Below, one piece after another: positions 18,563 through 29,859 of a DNA stretch of 64,000 nt (positions are counted from its first letter, which is position 1; each line of letters starts with the position of its first letter). The DNA comes from Macrosoma leucophasiata. Lineage: Eukaryota > Arthropoda > Insecta > Lepidoptera > Hedylidae. The position numbers and the translations under genes were made by a program. The notes beneath the pieces were generated by a model. It was not told the DNA's origin, ran no database searches, and saw only the letters and a list, made by a program, of their open reading frames with translations. The DNA lies in contig JAWQUS010000007.1 of NCBI GenBank assembly GCA_036365455.1, positions 18,554,001-18,618,000 of the forward strand, read 5' to 3'.

Positions 18563-21514
18563 TCAGGGGCGGGCGCGGCGCGAAACGCGTCGGCGCGTTG
18601 TATTATTAGCGGTTTGTGCAGTGTGATTCTGTAATCGATTGTTCATTGCGGCGATGGCCAACGTGGTCTCATCGTCCGGATCTTTTAAGACGTGCCTTGG
18701 ACGTCTCCTTTTGGCGCGATCAAAAGGAGTGTATATCGCGGCCGCTCTGACCAGCGGATTCGGGTGGTGACTCGCCCGATCGAAATAGCGAGCTGAAGCT
18801 CGCTTCATAAACTGCCGGATGGTAGGCAGGTTAGCATCAATGTGCAAGTTTTTATTACGTACGTACCAAGGCGCGCCTACGGCTCTACGTAAGAATCGGT
18901 TCTGCAAGGTTTGAAGTTTTCGTAATATTGTCTTTTTCGCGTGGGCGAATACTGGGGACGCGTAACATAAAATGGGCCTTATGCAGGACGTATAGGCACG
19001 GAGTTTGTTCCGGGCCGATAGCTTGCTCTTTTTGTTTAAGAGACAATGTAGTTGGGACAACACGAATGCAGCCTTTGCGCGCGCTGCTTTTACATGTGCA
19101 GCGAAGGACAGATGCCGATCAAGCGTCACTCCTAAGTATTTGATTTTGTCCGTCCATGGGATGGGCTCGTCAAACATAAGGACTGGGGCTACGTTGGGTC
19201 TGGGAGCGCGGTCCCGTATGAAAAGTATGGCAGCGCTCTTGCTAGGATTTACCTCTATACGCCAGCGGCGGAACCAAGACTCAAGGTCTTTGGCCGCCGC
19301 TTGCAGGGCTTTCCTTATGATCTCTGGCTTTCTGCCAGAGACGTAAATAGCGGTGTCGTCAGCGTACATTGCCACCTGAACGCCGTGGCGGACAGGGATA
19401 TCGCTAGTGTATAGCGTGAACAAGAGGGGGGAGAGTACGGATCCTTGGGGAACACCGGCTGTTATGGTGTGACGGTTCGAGAGGGTACCCTCGACTCGAT
19501 ATCGAAAGCCTCTGTCCGACAGAAAATCGCGAATGATGTGCACGATTTGGGTGGGCACTCCGAGAGTGTACAGCTTATATAATAAGCCGTTGTGCCACAC
19601 GCGGTCGAACGCTTTAGCGATATCGAAGAAGAGGGCTCCCGTCATAATCTTTCTATCGAATTTACTGAGTATATGCTCAGTGATTCGATGTACTTGATGG
19701 ACACAGGAGTGACGAGCACGGAACCCGAACTGTTCGTCCGGGATCAAGTGCCGCACTCGGGTGAAATCTAAGAGTCGAGCGTACACGACGCGCTCGTAGA
19801 GTTTACTTAGAGAACTGAGCAGACTTATCGGCCTGTATGATGAGGCCTGGTTGCTCGGCTTACCGGGCTTTTTAAACCCGATAATTGTGGCCTCTTTCCA
19901 CGCGGGTGGAAACATACTATTTTTAAACGCTGCGTTGAGTATCGCAGCCAAAAGGGCAATGAGCAAAGGGGGGAAGTTTCTAACTGTGCGATTGGAAATG
20001 CCGTCCGCACCCGGCGCTTTCCGCACTTTTAGACGCTTGATCAGGTCTGTCACCTCTGCGACTGTCACAGGTCTGAGAGGATCATCATTATTTTCGCTAT
20101 TACCGTTAGCGTTTTCATCGACTGGCGTGTCGGGAATGGGACCGGTTTCGCGCGGGGGGGTTGGCGGTCTCGCGTTCCTACTTTCGACTTCTAAGTTGAT
20201 CTTGTCTAAATGATCGGCAGCTATCGGCATCGTACTTGGAGAGCATTGAATCTCGAGTTCGCTCGCCAGGCATTCGGACTTTTCGAAGTCATCGAAGGCT
20301 GGCGGTTGGTTAGGGCGAATGAGGGGAGGCATGGATGCCTCGTTTGGGGATTTGAAGCATTTAAAAAGCCTCCAGTACTCTGTATGAGAGGGATCAAGGT
20401 CAGTGAGCTTTTGCTCCCAGCGGTCGTTATAGACTTCCACCTTGCATTTCTTGGCCTGACGTTGCCAGTATCGCATGGTGGATTTTCTATCGGCCGTTGG
20501 GGCAGAGTAGTAAGCTCTGGTAGTTGCATTCCTTTCCCTCACTATCTCCCGTACGTGCTCAGGGATAACGGCGTGACTGGGTACAGTCGCGGGTTTTTCC
20601 TCTGAGCATCCGTCTACGACAGATTGTACGTGGTTAGTGAGAGTAAGGATCGCACTATTGACTTCGTCAGTGGTCTCTATCAGGGAGGGGATCGAGTCTA
20701 AGTCTGCGGATGTGGTGGCGGCCAACTTGGATCTCACTTGAGACCAGTCGGTCACCACTCTCATCGGGATGTCGCTACGACCTGTATCAGTGGGACCGCT
20801 ATGGGGGATAAATTCTATGATAACAGGTCTATGGTCAGAGTCTAGCTCGTGTAGCACTCGTATAGAGTGTAAACGCAAGTTTACATTCTTTACGAGCGCT
20901 AGATCGAGTATGTCGGGTCGTCCCATGTTGTCGTCATAACAATAGTGGGTGGGTTCGAGTGGCACTAGAATGTCTATAGGTGCTCTGTCAAGATAACGTT
21001 CAAGAACTGTCCCTCGTGCATTAGACGAGTTACAGCTCCACATTATGTGTTTGGCGTTGAGATCTCCTGCCACTATGACGGAGTCGCCAAGCTTAAATAG
21101 ACGATCTAGGTCGCCTACTAAGAGATCGCGTTGGGGAGATAGATACGCCGACACTATAGTGATCGGCTGATGACCGGTCATCGCTAGTAGGCAAACTGAG
21201 ACTTCAATGTTTTCCAGGTCGTCGGGGGGGGATAGAGGCGTGCAATGCAGCGTCCTCTTGTAATATATAAGGGTGCCTCCGAAGGCACCGTCTGTACGAT
21301 CGTTTCGTACTAACCTATAATTGGCCAAGCTTGGGTTACGGCGGGCGGGTTTTAAAAATGTCTCCTGGATGAGGAAGACATCAATATTTTTATCGCGGAG
21401 AAATTCTCCCAGCTCATCGCGGAGGCCTGACATGCCATTGGCGTTAAAAAACCCTATTCTAAGTGAATAGGGTTTTATCCTGCTAGATAAATTAGTTAAG
21501 GGCCGTATGTTCAT
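18563..21514 (-). CDS. Jockey LINE ORF2: endonuclease and reverse transcriptase
   Basis: 983 residues, uninterrupted. The endonuclease (about residues 18-235) shows FFNANGMSGL, IQETFL (catalytic Glu), GGTLIYYKR, VAGDLNAKH, LDLALV and LDSDHRPVIIEF with a proper SDH motif. The RT has KAPGADGISNRTVRN, SYRPISLLSSLSKLYERVVY, GALFFDIAKAFDRVWH (first catalytic Asp), GVPQGSVLSPLLFTLY and YADD, typical of Jockey. The C-terminal part, from about residue 760, is basic. The start lies 7 nt after the ORF1 stop, an arrangement that suits termination-reinitiation. The enzyme copies the element's RNA into nicked chromosomal DNA. Confidence 0.92.
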   Translation of the reverse strand: MNIRPLTNLSSRIKPYSLRIGFFNANGMSGLRDELGEFLRDKNIDVFLIQETFLKPARRNPSLANYRLVRNDRTDGAFGGTLIYYKRTLHCTPLSPPDDLENIEVSVCLLAMTGHQPITIVSAYLSPQRDLLVGDLDRLFKLGDSVIVAGDLNAKHIMWSCNSSNARGTVLERYLDRAPIDILVPLEPTHYCYDDNMGRPDILDLALVKNVNLRLHSIRVLHELDSDHRPVIIEFIPHSGPTDTGRSDIPMRVVTDWSQVRSKLAATTSADLDSIPSLIETTDEVNSAILTLTNHVQSVVDGCSEEKPATVPSHAVIPEHVREIVRERNATTRAYYSAPTADRKSTMRYWQRQAKKCKVEVYNDRWEQKLTDLDPSHTEYWRLFKCFKSPNEASMPPLIRPNQPPAFDDFEKSECLASELEIQCSPSTMPIAADHLDKINLEVESRNARPPTPPRETGPIPDTPVDENANGNSENNDDPLRPVTVAEVTDLIKRLKVRKAPGADGISNRTVRNFPPLLIALLAAILNAAFKNSMFPPAWKEATIIGFKKPGKPSNQASSYRPISLLSSLSKLYERVVYARLLDFTRVRHLIPDEQFGFRARHSCVHQVHRITEHILSKFDRKIMTGALFFDIAKAFDRVWHNGLLYKLYTLGVPTQIVHIIRDFLSDRGFRYRVEGTLSNRHTITAGVPQGSVLSPLLFTLYTSDIPVRHGVQVAMYADDTAIYVSGRKPEIIRKALQAAAKDLESWFRRWRIEVNPSKSAAILFIRDRAPRPNVAPVLMFDEPIPWTDKIKYLGVTLDRHLSFAAHVKAARAKAAFVLSQLHCLLNKKSKLSARNKLRAYTSCIRPILCYASPVFAHAKKTILRKLQTLQNRFLRRAVGAPWYVRNKNLHIDANLPTIRQFMKRASARYFDRASHHPNPLVRAAAIYTPFDRAKRRRPRHVLKDPDDETTLAIAAMNNRLQNHTAQTANNTTRRRVSRRARP

Positions 21515-21521
21515 TTTGGGT

Positions 21522-23409
21522 TTACCGGGGGGTGTTGTTTATCAGCCGGTTGACGTCGGCTGCGGCCAGGACCATTTCTACCCTGGCGTTGGGAAGGTGG
21601 GGATTTGCTTTAAAGTAGCAGTATCTGTCCAGCAGGGGCTGGAGTTTGCTCATGTCAAACATGAGCGAAAAAGAGAGTACCTCGCTGATGAGGTCGAGTG
21701 GCGCCTGAGGGGGGCCGGGGGCGGGAGCCTGAAGGGCCATGGGTTGAGCCTGAGGGGCCTGGGTGGGTTTGTGGCGTGGTGCGGCCGTAGCGGCCAGCGG
21801 GGGCCTGATGGGAGTTGGCACGGGGGACGGAGCGGGGGCCGGAGCCGGGGCCGGGGCGGGAGCCGGGGCCGGGGCTGGGGCTGGGACCGATTTTGGAGCG
21901 GCCTGAGGGGCCTTCGCGGGTGCCCGAGCGACCGGGGTGGTCGTGGGCGGCGGGATCACTCCTTTAAGAAGGGGGAAATGGGTGGTGCTCATGAGGGAGG
22001 GCGGCGGACCGGTCCTCCATGCGGGGGCCAAGATGGGGTTGGGGGTCCTCTCGAATTGAGGGGCCGCTCTGGGTGGGATTGGGCGACGACCCCTGGTGGG
22101 GATTCGTGCCGCTTTGGGAGCCTCTTTGCATCCCCTATAATTGGCGGGGTGGCCTGCCTGCCCGCAGAGTATACAGCTCGGGGGCTCCGAGCATGCAGCT
22201 CTATCCTTGGGGCGTGTGCAATCGGCCGTGCCGTGGTCTTCCAGGCACTTAACGCACCTGGGGCGCATTTTGCACCGACCTGAGGCATGGCCGTATCGTT
22301 GGCAGTTATGACACTGCCCTATGTATCCCCTTTTGTTAGGGGGCTCGACACGGATGCCACCGAGTCCCGCAACATCTTTAATGTTGAAGATTGCGGTGGC
22401 TTCCTTGGTGTTGTCAAGAATGACTAACACCATTTCAAGGTGCCCGTTTTGGCCCCTGTGCCCGCGGTGCATCCTATGCACTTGCTGCACGGGGAGGGCT
22501 TTGACCTCTTTGAGGTCGGTCATAATCTCCTCGGGTGTGAGGAAAATGGGGAGGTTGCGTATGACAACGCGACGCCGTTTCTCCTCTGGGAGGGCGTATG
22601 TAAAATACTGTAAGCCTCTCTCGTCAAAGAGCGAGGTGGCTGTACGGTGGTGGGAGGAGGACTCCAGTTGGATGGTGTAACAACCATCCTTGGGATTCCA
22701 CCTGGTATGGAGGGGGACGACCCCTTTGACCTTCAGCGATGCTGAGAGGTCGGTCCAATTGAATTTGTCGGACCCTAGGAGTTTGAGTGGGGGGGGGGCG
22801 TTTGGATTTAGGCGCTCCTGGGGCGCTAGCCTGCGATCTCGCTGAGGGCGAGCTGGCTTGAGATTGGTGCGCGGGAGATGCGCTACCTCGAGAGGTTATC
22901 GCGGGGGTGGGGGGAGAGGCTGTGATTCTCACAGCTTTGGCGGGAACGGAGGGCTCCTCGGCCTGGGTTTTGCGGGTTTTCCGCTTTCGCTTGCCTCCTT
23001 TGACGAGCGTGAAGTCGTCTGTGTCGGAGGCGGACTCCTCATTGGACGCCTGTCCTACGGACATTGCGTCTGAGTCCGTAGAGCGTTCCTGGCCGGGAGT
23101 GGGGGAGGGGGTGGCGGACTCTGCTTGGTCCAAGAGAGGGGGGGCTGCGGACTGGGATGTGTCCGGAGAACAAACGGACTCAGGATGGTCCGAGACAGAG
23201 CGGCTCTGAGTGGGCGATCGAGAGCGCGGGGAACGTGAGTGGGGCTTAGAGAGTCTTGCGAGTCTTGCACCCTCACAAATGGATTCCAGGAATCCGTCGG
23301 GCAGGGGGTCCGGTAATTCCTGCATAATGCGATTGAACTTGGAGTTGATTTTACTGCTTTTCAGCAGGATGGCAAAAGCTGCCTCATGCTTCCTTTTCTC
23401 CTCAGACAT
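21522..23409 (-). pseudogene. Jockey LINE ORF1 (gag-like, zinc knuckles), one frame change at a C10 run
   Basis: The probable start is MSEEKRKHE at 23409; the frame is open further upstream, to 23565. The first part is rich in Ser, Pro and Glu with an SRSPRSRSPTQSRS basic stretch and a KGGKRKRKTRK nuclear-targeting-like motif. At the ten-base run 22789-22798 (C on the coding strand) the frame changes; the next frame holds the pre-C2HC region (RRVVIRNLP, HRMHRG) and zinc knuckles starting CHNCQRYGH, CVKCLEDHG and CILCGQAGH. An Ala-Pro repeat (21838-21890) and a tail complete it. The protein coats the element RNA and directs it to chromosomes. A one-base indel (real or sequencing) or slippage could explain the break. 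Confidence 0.85.
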
Positions 23410-23982
23410 GTTGCCTGGGGAGAAAAGGATTTCAGCGAAAGGGGGAAATGGACGTTTGCGGACTTGGTGGTTTTTATCCCTATCTCGACCTAAAAACGCA
23501 CGAAACAGGAGGGTTCGGTTATCGAACACGTTCCCCGGGAAGAACCCACAACAAACCCGGGGCAATCGTGTGTTTAAACGCGCCTATAAATTAAACGCGG
23601 GGTATTTATCCCTACCTCCCGGGTGGGACAACCCGGGAGTGTGTGAGGTGTAATTACCTCCTCGCCGGGATAGGCGAGGAGGGTGTGTCCTACTGGTGAG
23701 CCCTAAGCTTGTATCGCCCTCGGCCAATCTTAATGTGCCGAGGGGCCCTAAGGTAACGTCTGTCTGTCAGTACTTGTACGGCAGAGACTATGGGGTCACT
23801 CCAAATGCCTCTGTTCTAACCGTACACTTCCGATTTCGCTTTAGCCTGAAGGGCGCAGCAACGTCACGGGTCTTCGTTTAGTCGGTTTCGTTGGCACTGT
23901 TAAGTTTCAGCCGACTTGCCCTGAGGGGGCCAACTTGTTGTTTAATTGTTGACGCTTCGGAACTGGTAGGAACTGCGTACAC

Positions 23983-24175
23983 CCCAATTCCTCGAAACAC
24001 GGCGGTCGGTCAAAAGACTGACTGTCGTTATCGGTAATTAGGACTTAAACCCAATTCCACGAAACAACGATTAGTCAAGGACTAATCGTCGTTATCGGTA
24101 ATTAGGGCTTAAACCCCAATTCCTCGAAACGGGCGGTCGGTCAAGGACTAACCGTCGTTATCGGAGATTAGGGCG
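23983..24175 (-). repeat. three tandem ~66-bp repeats in the Jockey 5' UTR
   Basis: Units start at 23983, 24050 and 24115 with CCCAATTCC and each carries GTCGTTATCGG and ATTAGG. Each unit includes a short inverted repeat; that of unit 2 is perfect (24068-24088: 9-bp arms, AAG loop). Tandem 5' UTR units may serve as promoter monomers; this is an inference. Confidence 0.8.
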
Positions 24176-24285
24176 GCGATAAGCCGAAACTCGCGAACAA
24201 TACACTCGCGATAGCGCTCTACCAGAAGGGAGAGCGAGAACAATGGAAGCGTGCGTTCAGGACGAGCGCACGAACCGGAATGAAG

Positions 24286-24297
24286 TTTTGAGAGTCC
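24286..24297. repeat. target-site duplication of the Jockey LINE, 5' side
   Basis: TTTTGAGAGTCC; it marks the exact 5' end of the element at 24285. Confidence 0.93.
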
Positions 24298-24717
24298 GAG
24301 GCTAATAAGAATTTAAATAAATAAATTCAGCGCACGCGTATTGAGGAGGTTCCTGTCTCTGTCCACCGACAGTATGGATAAGGACCACGCTCCCACCATT
24401 TTCTATTTTTTAAATATATATTTGTTACCTTATGTAGGTATAAGAAAGAAATATATATTTAAAAAAAAAATGGGTCAAAAATATTAAATAGGGATAAACA
24501 ATAAATGAGTGAAATAATAATAGTAATGTAAAACTTAAAGTAAAACAATAAGCCTGTATTAACATAATTCTTAATAGATGTGTTAAATAGATATCTGCTA
24601 ATATTGGATAGATATTATTAAATACAGATCTAGGTTTCAACGTAATTTCATGCCTGTTTCCCGAAGGAGTAATCATCTACATAAAATCTAGCTGCTTTAA
24701 TGTAAATACCTTGATTA
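24298..24717. other. AT-rich non-coding, nothing recognised
   Basis: Short A/T runs only. Confidence 0.35.
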
Positions 24718-24845
24718 TCCTGTGTCTGAGGCCTGATGCTTTGCTTCTGTATTTTAACAGAAATTACAAAGTCTTACATTAAAATCTAACAGGAACACGA
24801 TAGTGCTGATACACTATTGATTCGCAGCATGTAGGTAATTTGGTG
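24718..24845 (+). repeat. repeat R fragment (3' half, diverged)
   Basis: It contains AGGAACACGATAGTGCTGAT and GCAGCATGTAGGTAATT, matching the 3' half of the R family at 39850-39940. Confidence 0.5.
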
Positions 24846-25529
24846 GCGCTTACTCTCTCGAAATGACTCTAACGCTATGAAAAACCTAAAGCTTAATTTG
24901 AAGACGTCGAGCGTTGTTGCTTTTCATCAAATGGCTTATTTAGTCAGGATCTAAGTCAATAAAGATGCATTAACTATTTTCACCCTTTCGTTTGGTTCAA
25001 ATTCCTTCAGGTGCCTTTAAATTGTAAATTTCAGACAGTAACCATCGTAAAACCGATTGCGAGGTACAAAAGCCTCTCCAAGCGGTTCGCGTCGTAAAAT
25101 GAACCGGCCTAAGAATTGTTTAATTGAGTAGGCCAAATAAAATGTAAACCGAGTACATATCTATACAATTCATAGCTTGTGTGCGTGCGTTTGCCAAATT
25201 TTTGTATTTCCCTCTTTATCCATGTACCTGTTGAATTCTCAGAATCTTTAATTTTTTAATTGTGTTATAATTTGATTATTTATTGAATTTAGAAGCAGTA
25301 ACTTTTAAGTTAAAATAATATTAAATTATCATGTATTTAATCTTAAAACGAATTTATTAGAAACAAAAAGAATACTTGACAAATTACTGTAATCAATTTA
25401 TAACTTTTTAAATATTTCATAATCTCAACAAAGCAATTTTTTTATAATTATGTAATTTAAATTCAAGCAAGAAATAATAGGCCTTTTAAATTTTTAATTG
25501 TTTTATTTACTAATTTAATATCTAATAGG
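24846..25529. other. AT-rich non-coding, nothing recognised
   Basis: No supported gene or repeat. Confidence 0.35.
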
Positions 25530-25533
25530 TAGT

Positions 25534-25735
25534 AATACTCATGCAAACACCCATGATTCGGCAGCTGTGTACATTTTGTCCCTTCTAATCGGAGCCGAGG
25601 CAATTGATGTTTCCGAGTACATTATCAATCTCCGAGGGTGGAATTGGGAAACTGCCGAAAAATTTCAAAATCTTTTCGCCCCGGAGATCGAATCCAAGAC
25701 CTCTGCTACCACAAAATTACTCGTGCAGTTAAAGG
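25534..25735 (-). mobile_element. diverged tRNA-derived SINE (same family as 49733 and 52174)
   Basis: In + orientation it reads CATGCAAACACCCATGATTC, then GTACATTATCAATCTCCGAG and CGGAGATCGAATCCAAGACC, all in the order of the younger copies, with many substitutions. The B-box and head are at the right end. Confidence 0.65.
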
Positions 25736-27975
25736 AATAATACATTAATATATACGAATATTATAAAGTTCTGGATAGTGTTTGGAAAGTATTTTAAAAT
25801 GGTGTAGCCAGCATAGAGCAACACGGGCCACCGGCCGGCGGCGGACCGGATATGCAGGCTTTCCCCTCCTTCGAAATACAAGCACAAGTGTGCTTATGCG
25901 TGTCGCCTAGATGTATAATTGTGTGCGTGAAATTGTTTATGTATTTTGTTAAAGCCAAGGTGTGAGTTTCGTAGTAATAGACGATTTTTGTAGTGTGTGT
26001 GTCACACGTAGGTATATCCCCCCGCAAAAAATGACAGACTGTTTTGCATCAGTAATGAACGCTATGGCTACTCCTCTCCGGTCCGACTAAAATTTATTAA
26101 ATTATTTTAGTCAATTATTCATCATCTTGTGCATGAATTTTCATTTAAACCACGAATTATATATACCTACTCTAAATGACTTTCAGAGTAAATCCTGCTT
26201 GAAGAGGTAAATTTTTAGTATCAAATTGATTAATTTAATAACCTACCATTAACTAAAGAACTGCCTAACTAGAACAACATGAAGACTTGTTGCATTCAAT
26301 GGCACACGTGTCTTGACATCTTAACAAAAATGCCATAAACATTTTATAGCCACATTATTCAGACAAGAATGTTATTTGTGATGTTATAGTGGCTATTATA
26401 AACGAAGACGCCACCCGCAGCGACAGTTACGCAAGTTATTTTATTGTAGTCATAAAAAACACGCGGACCATCGCGGTAGATGCCCAATTAATTAATGGGC
26501 CAACTTGAAAATGAATTACCCCATCGAGACTCGAGAGGTGTTTCAAATAACGACTTAACCATTTCTTACTCAAGGCGTAAAACTTTATTTTATGCGTCGT
26601 ATAATTTCGTCTGTGTTTGCTTTAAATTTCAGGATTGATTGCAAATTTTGGGGAACACGTATTTATTTCATTCGTTACGTGAGTTAATATTTAGGTATAT
26701 GTTTATTTCTGACTGAAAGCTTTGATTTACTTCAACCCTTGCAACACGATTTTTATAGGTAGGTACAACACGAGTAGAATGTATTATAAAGGGACATTCA
26801 TGTTTGATTATGGATTCCTAGTGCCTATGTACACGTTTGATTGTTAATAAAATAGAATAAGCTAAATTGTTGATTGGCTGATATCTGAGGGCATCCATTG
26901 AGACGAGCTACTAAGTAAGTAAGCGCAGCGCACGTAGGAACATTTTCTCGAAACATCGTCGTTTGTAGGGCAGGGCATAAAATGCCATTTATATCTAACT
27001 CATTGGTAAAAGGTAGTTTGTTTGGATTTTAATTTTTCTATTCAATTGTGAATACTATTTTAAAACATACCTAAATCATTTAAATATTAACATAATTTAG
27101 TCTCTACATGTTGAGGTACCTACTTATTACAACTGTACGACTATATTATTACTTAATATTATAATAGTTGCGTTAAGAAATTTAAGTATTTATTAACTTA
27201 ATTCAGTGCTCGAAAAACATTATTATAGATTACCATAATTCCCAAATCTCTAAACAGCACATATCGTTCTCCTTTGCTAATACTATCAAAACCCAAAACG
27301 CATTGAATTGCTAAAACAAATGAAGTGATAGCTACATCGCAACTAATAATGTGACCGCAGCTAGGGGGCTTAGTTGGATGAAGTGAGGATTACGCACAAA
27401 ACTTTCTTATCGCGGTCTCGTATCACAGATTCCTCCCTCCAAGACGGCCATTGGTCAGAAGCGGTCGCCCATTTACGCCCCTACAAAAAATTAGGATGCC
27501 GAGACGAGGAAAGCTACTGGACCCTTTGTTAAATAGAAGTCTTATCAAAATTGCGGGCGCATATAATACTGGTTTTTGGCCGCAACTTCGTCTGCGTGCA
27601 ATAAAAAAAAAATACAATTTTTCAACCCCAATTTTTACCCTATAGGATTAAATATTCAAAATACCTAGTTGAAACACGTGTTTTTATTGTTTGCAATTAA
27701 GTATAATATGCAATGTTTCAAGGAAAACGCCTTTTTGTTCAAACTTTTTCTCCCAACATGTTCACCAGAGGATGATTTTTTTTACACCTTACTCTTATGA
27801 TCTTTAGGATAAAATTCTTAGATTTTCAGTGGTACCTGCTATGCACCTACCTATCAGAAATGGTAACAGTCATCGATCTATTGTAATTTGTAATTAATTT
27901 ATAATTTAATTGATGAGCTCTACATTAATAATGATTAATTATTATTTGATGCCGTAATTTGCGATCTTTATATTT
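25736..27975. other. non-coding, nothing firmly recognised
   Basis: 2.2 kb. A G+C-rich spot (25824-25860) and a stretch at 27340-27610 ending in an A-run look like old repeat fragments, but I could not assign them. Confidence 0.3.
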
Positions 27976-27979
27976 TTAA

Positions 27980-28200
27980 CTAGCTGTCCCGGCAACCCCG
28001 GCAAACATCGTGTGTGTCAAAGGTTTGATATATACGGACTGCTTGTAAGTGAAAATAAAATTGTGGTTTTTACTATTTCCCTTCAATTTCTTCATAATTT
28101 CTTACCTTTCAAGCCTTCCAAAAATCATTCAAAACCAAAATAAGCCAAATCGGTCCAGCCGTTGTCGAGTTTTAGCAAGACTTACGAACAGCAATTGATT
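27980..28200. repeat. lepidopteran dispersed repeat, degraded copy
   Basis: AACTAGCTGTCCCGGCAACC at the start and AAATCGGTCCAGCCGTTGTC later are hallmarks of an abundant lepidopteran family (other copies 48025-48340, 53283-53949, 62030-62215). Confidence 0.6.
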
Positions 28201-28872
28201 TTCATCAAACGCAGCAAATCAAAGTTTAATCTGATACCATACCTTACTAACCATACAGCGAATTTTGCTAACGCAGCAAACGTAAATATTAACTAATTAT
28301 AGAGCTGGAATCGAATAAAGATATGTTCAAACGCCTACGCCCCTTGAAACTAATAATAAAAAGACATTTCTTTAATCCCAGCCACGCTTATTTTATGAAT
28401 CTCGTATGATGTTAAATACAATAAAACTTTAAATAAAAATCACTTAACCGATCGTAAAAACTGCATTAGATATTGTGAAATTTAAAGATGAGGTAGTAAA
28501 AAGATTGAATGTATTAGATAGATATTTATTATGCTTACACAATTAACAATGTCAAAGTGTCTGTTTGTGTAAGCAGTGTGAACACTGAACACGGTACACG
28601 CCTAATCGTCTGGTAATGTGAGGCGGTCGGGGCAAGTACAACGACGTTGTTTTAATTGAGTTTCCTTCCCTCTGCATTTTGCACCTTTGTGGCGAGTGCC
28701 GTCCTCAAACGTCGAATGTATAGCTGCGAGCGAAGTTCGGAGATGGAGTCGTTTATTTTTCGTGAATCGTGAACGTTGCTATGATACAAACGTAAGGCGC
28801 TATCGGAAATGTACGGACAGTTTTGAAGGACCAATTTTGAATGTTAACATACTTACTTACTTATGTATCTAC

Positions 28873-29175
28873 TTTAAGGCGTTGGGATGTGACGACTCCA
28901 CCATCTACTAGTGGAGGAGAATTCTTCCGCTGGTGTAGTCAGACAACCTAACAATGGCGGTCAAACCATTGAAATAAAATTGGGCGGTAAAATCAAATAC
29001 AATTAGGTAGGTACGTGGGTTATGCGGCAGCGTCCCGCGATAAAACGATTACTAATCCACATGCCAAGAGTCACAATTATGGCATAATCCCCCAAAATTA
29101 CGCAAAACTCTATAATGCTCATCGTTGAGGAAGATTTTGTCCAGGCGTCTTTCGGCTGAGGTTATGATGTGATAT
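28873..29175 (+). mobile_element. short RTE derivative: 5' UTR joined to a 3'-end-like tail, copy 1
   Basis: It matches the 5' UTR of the RTE fragment at 494-705 (GTGACGAC, CTAGTGGAGG.GAATTCTTCC, CAATGGCGGTCAAACCAT, GCGATAAAA). In place of the ORF it has a tail containing TTGTCCAGGCGTCTTTCGGC, shared with the copy at 35672. There is no coding sequence. Confidence 0.65.
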
Positions 29176-29261
29176 AGGTACATACTTCTGATATTTTATA
29201 GACAATAACCGAGTGCTATTGAGATCATTGTCCAGGAATTTGCTTTGATATGATGGCGATT

Positions 29262-29350
29262 ATAATTTATCACCACCACCACCATCATCATTATCATCAT
29301 CATCATCACTCTAGCTGAAAGATGTCTACGGCTGGACAGCCTACATTGTT
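29262..29350. repeat. CAC/CAT trinucleotide tract with LINE-end fragment
   Basis: (CAC/CAT)n at about 29271-29309 is followed by AGCTGAAAGATGTCTACGGC, a common lepidopteran RTE 3'-end motif. Confidence 0.6.
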
Positions 29351-29859
29351 ATGCGTCACACGAGAAGAAAATGATTTAATCGCCACGCTTTGCCATGGCA
29401 ATTATTTCATGCAGATATTATTTTTATCGTTTTACTAAATATTAATGTTGAATGCATTGATGTATTAATAGTAACGATATCTTGGTGACTCTGGTCACCT
29501 ACCTAGTACATACCTATATTTTTTTTTATAAAATTTAAGCCTTTTTTTATTTCGAACTGCGATTGTTTGAAACGTTTACTCTATTTTTATTATTTAATTA
29601 AGAATTAAATTGTTAAACTCTACATTAATATAACTATTTACACACATAAGCGCCATCTGTGCCATCCGCTTTCAGTTGTAAAATTATTTGGATATCCGTA
29701 CTAAAAAGAGTCACAAAAATAATGTTATTATGCAAAGATAAGGTTTTTCTTGGTGCTCGGCAATCGTCGACGATGTCGCCTCATTTAATCGCCGCATTAC
29801 ATGCAAAGTGCATCTCTTACATGTAAAACAGTCCCGGCGGGTATTTAAATTTTCGCCTT

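Larger units (their letters stand above)
18267..24285 (-). mobile_element. full-length Jockey-clade LINE with 12-bp target duplication
   Basis: 6019 bp on the - strand: a long 5' UTR (24285 down to about 23410), ORF1 (23409-21522), ORF2 (21514-18563), a 3' UTR and a 30-base poly(A) (18267-18296, T on the + strand). The 12-mer TTTTGAGAGTCC occurs exactly at both edges (18255-18266 and 24286-24297), so both ends are defined and the copy is not 5'-truncated. ORF2 is open; ORF1 changes frame at one homopolymer. Confidence 0.93.

Noticed and set aside
21507..22283. 258-codon open frame on the + strand
   Set aside because: It is the antisense of the G+C-rich Jockey ORF1 with low-complexity Gly/Arg composition.
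23983..24175. Spaced repeats that could suggest a CRISPR-like array
   Set aside because: Only three imperfect direct units without unique spacers, inside the 5' UTR of a LINE in a eukaryotic genome.
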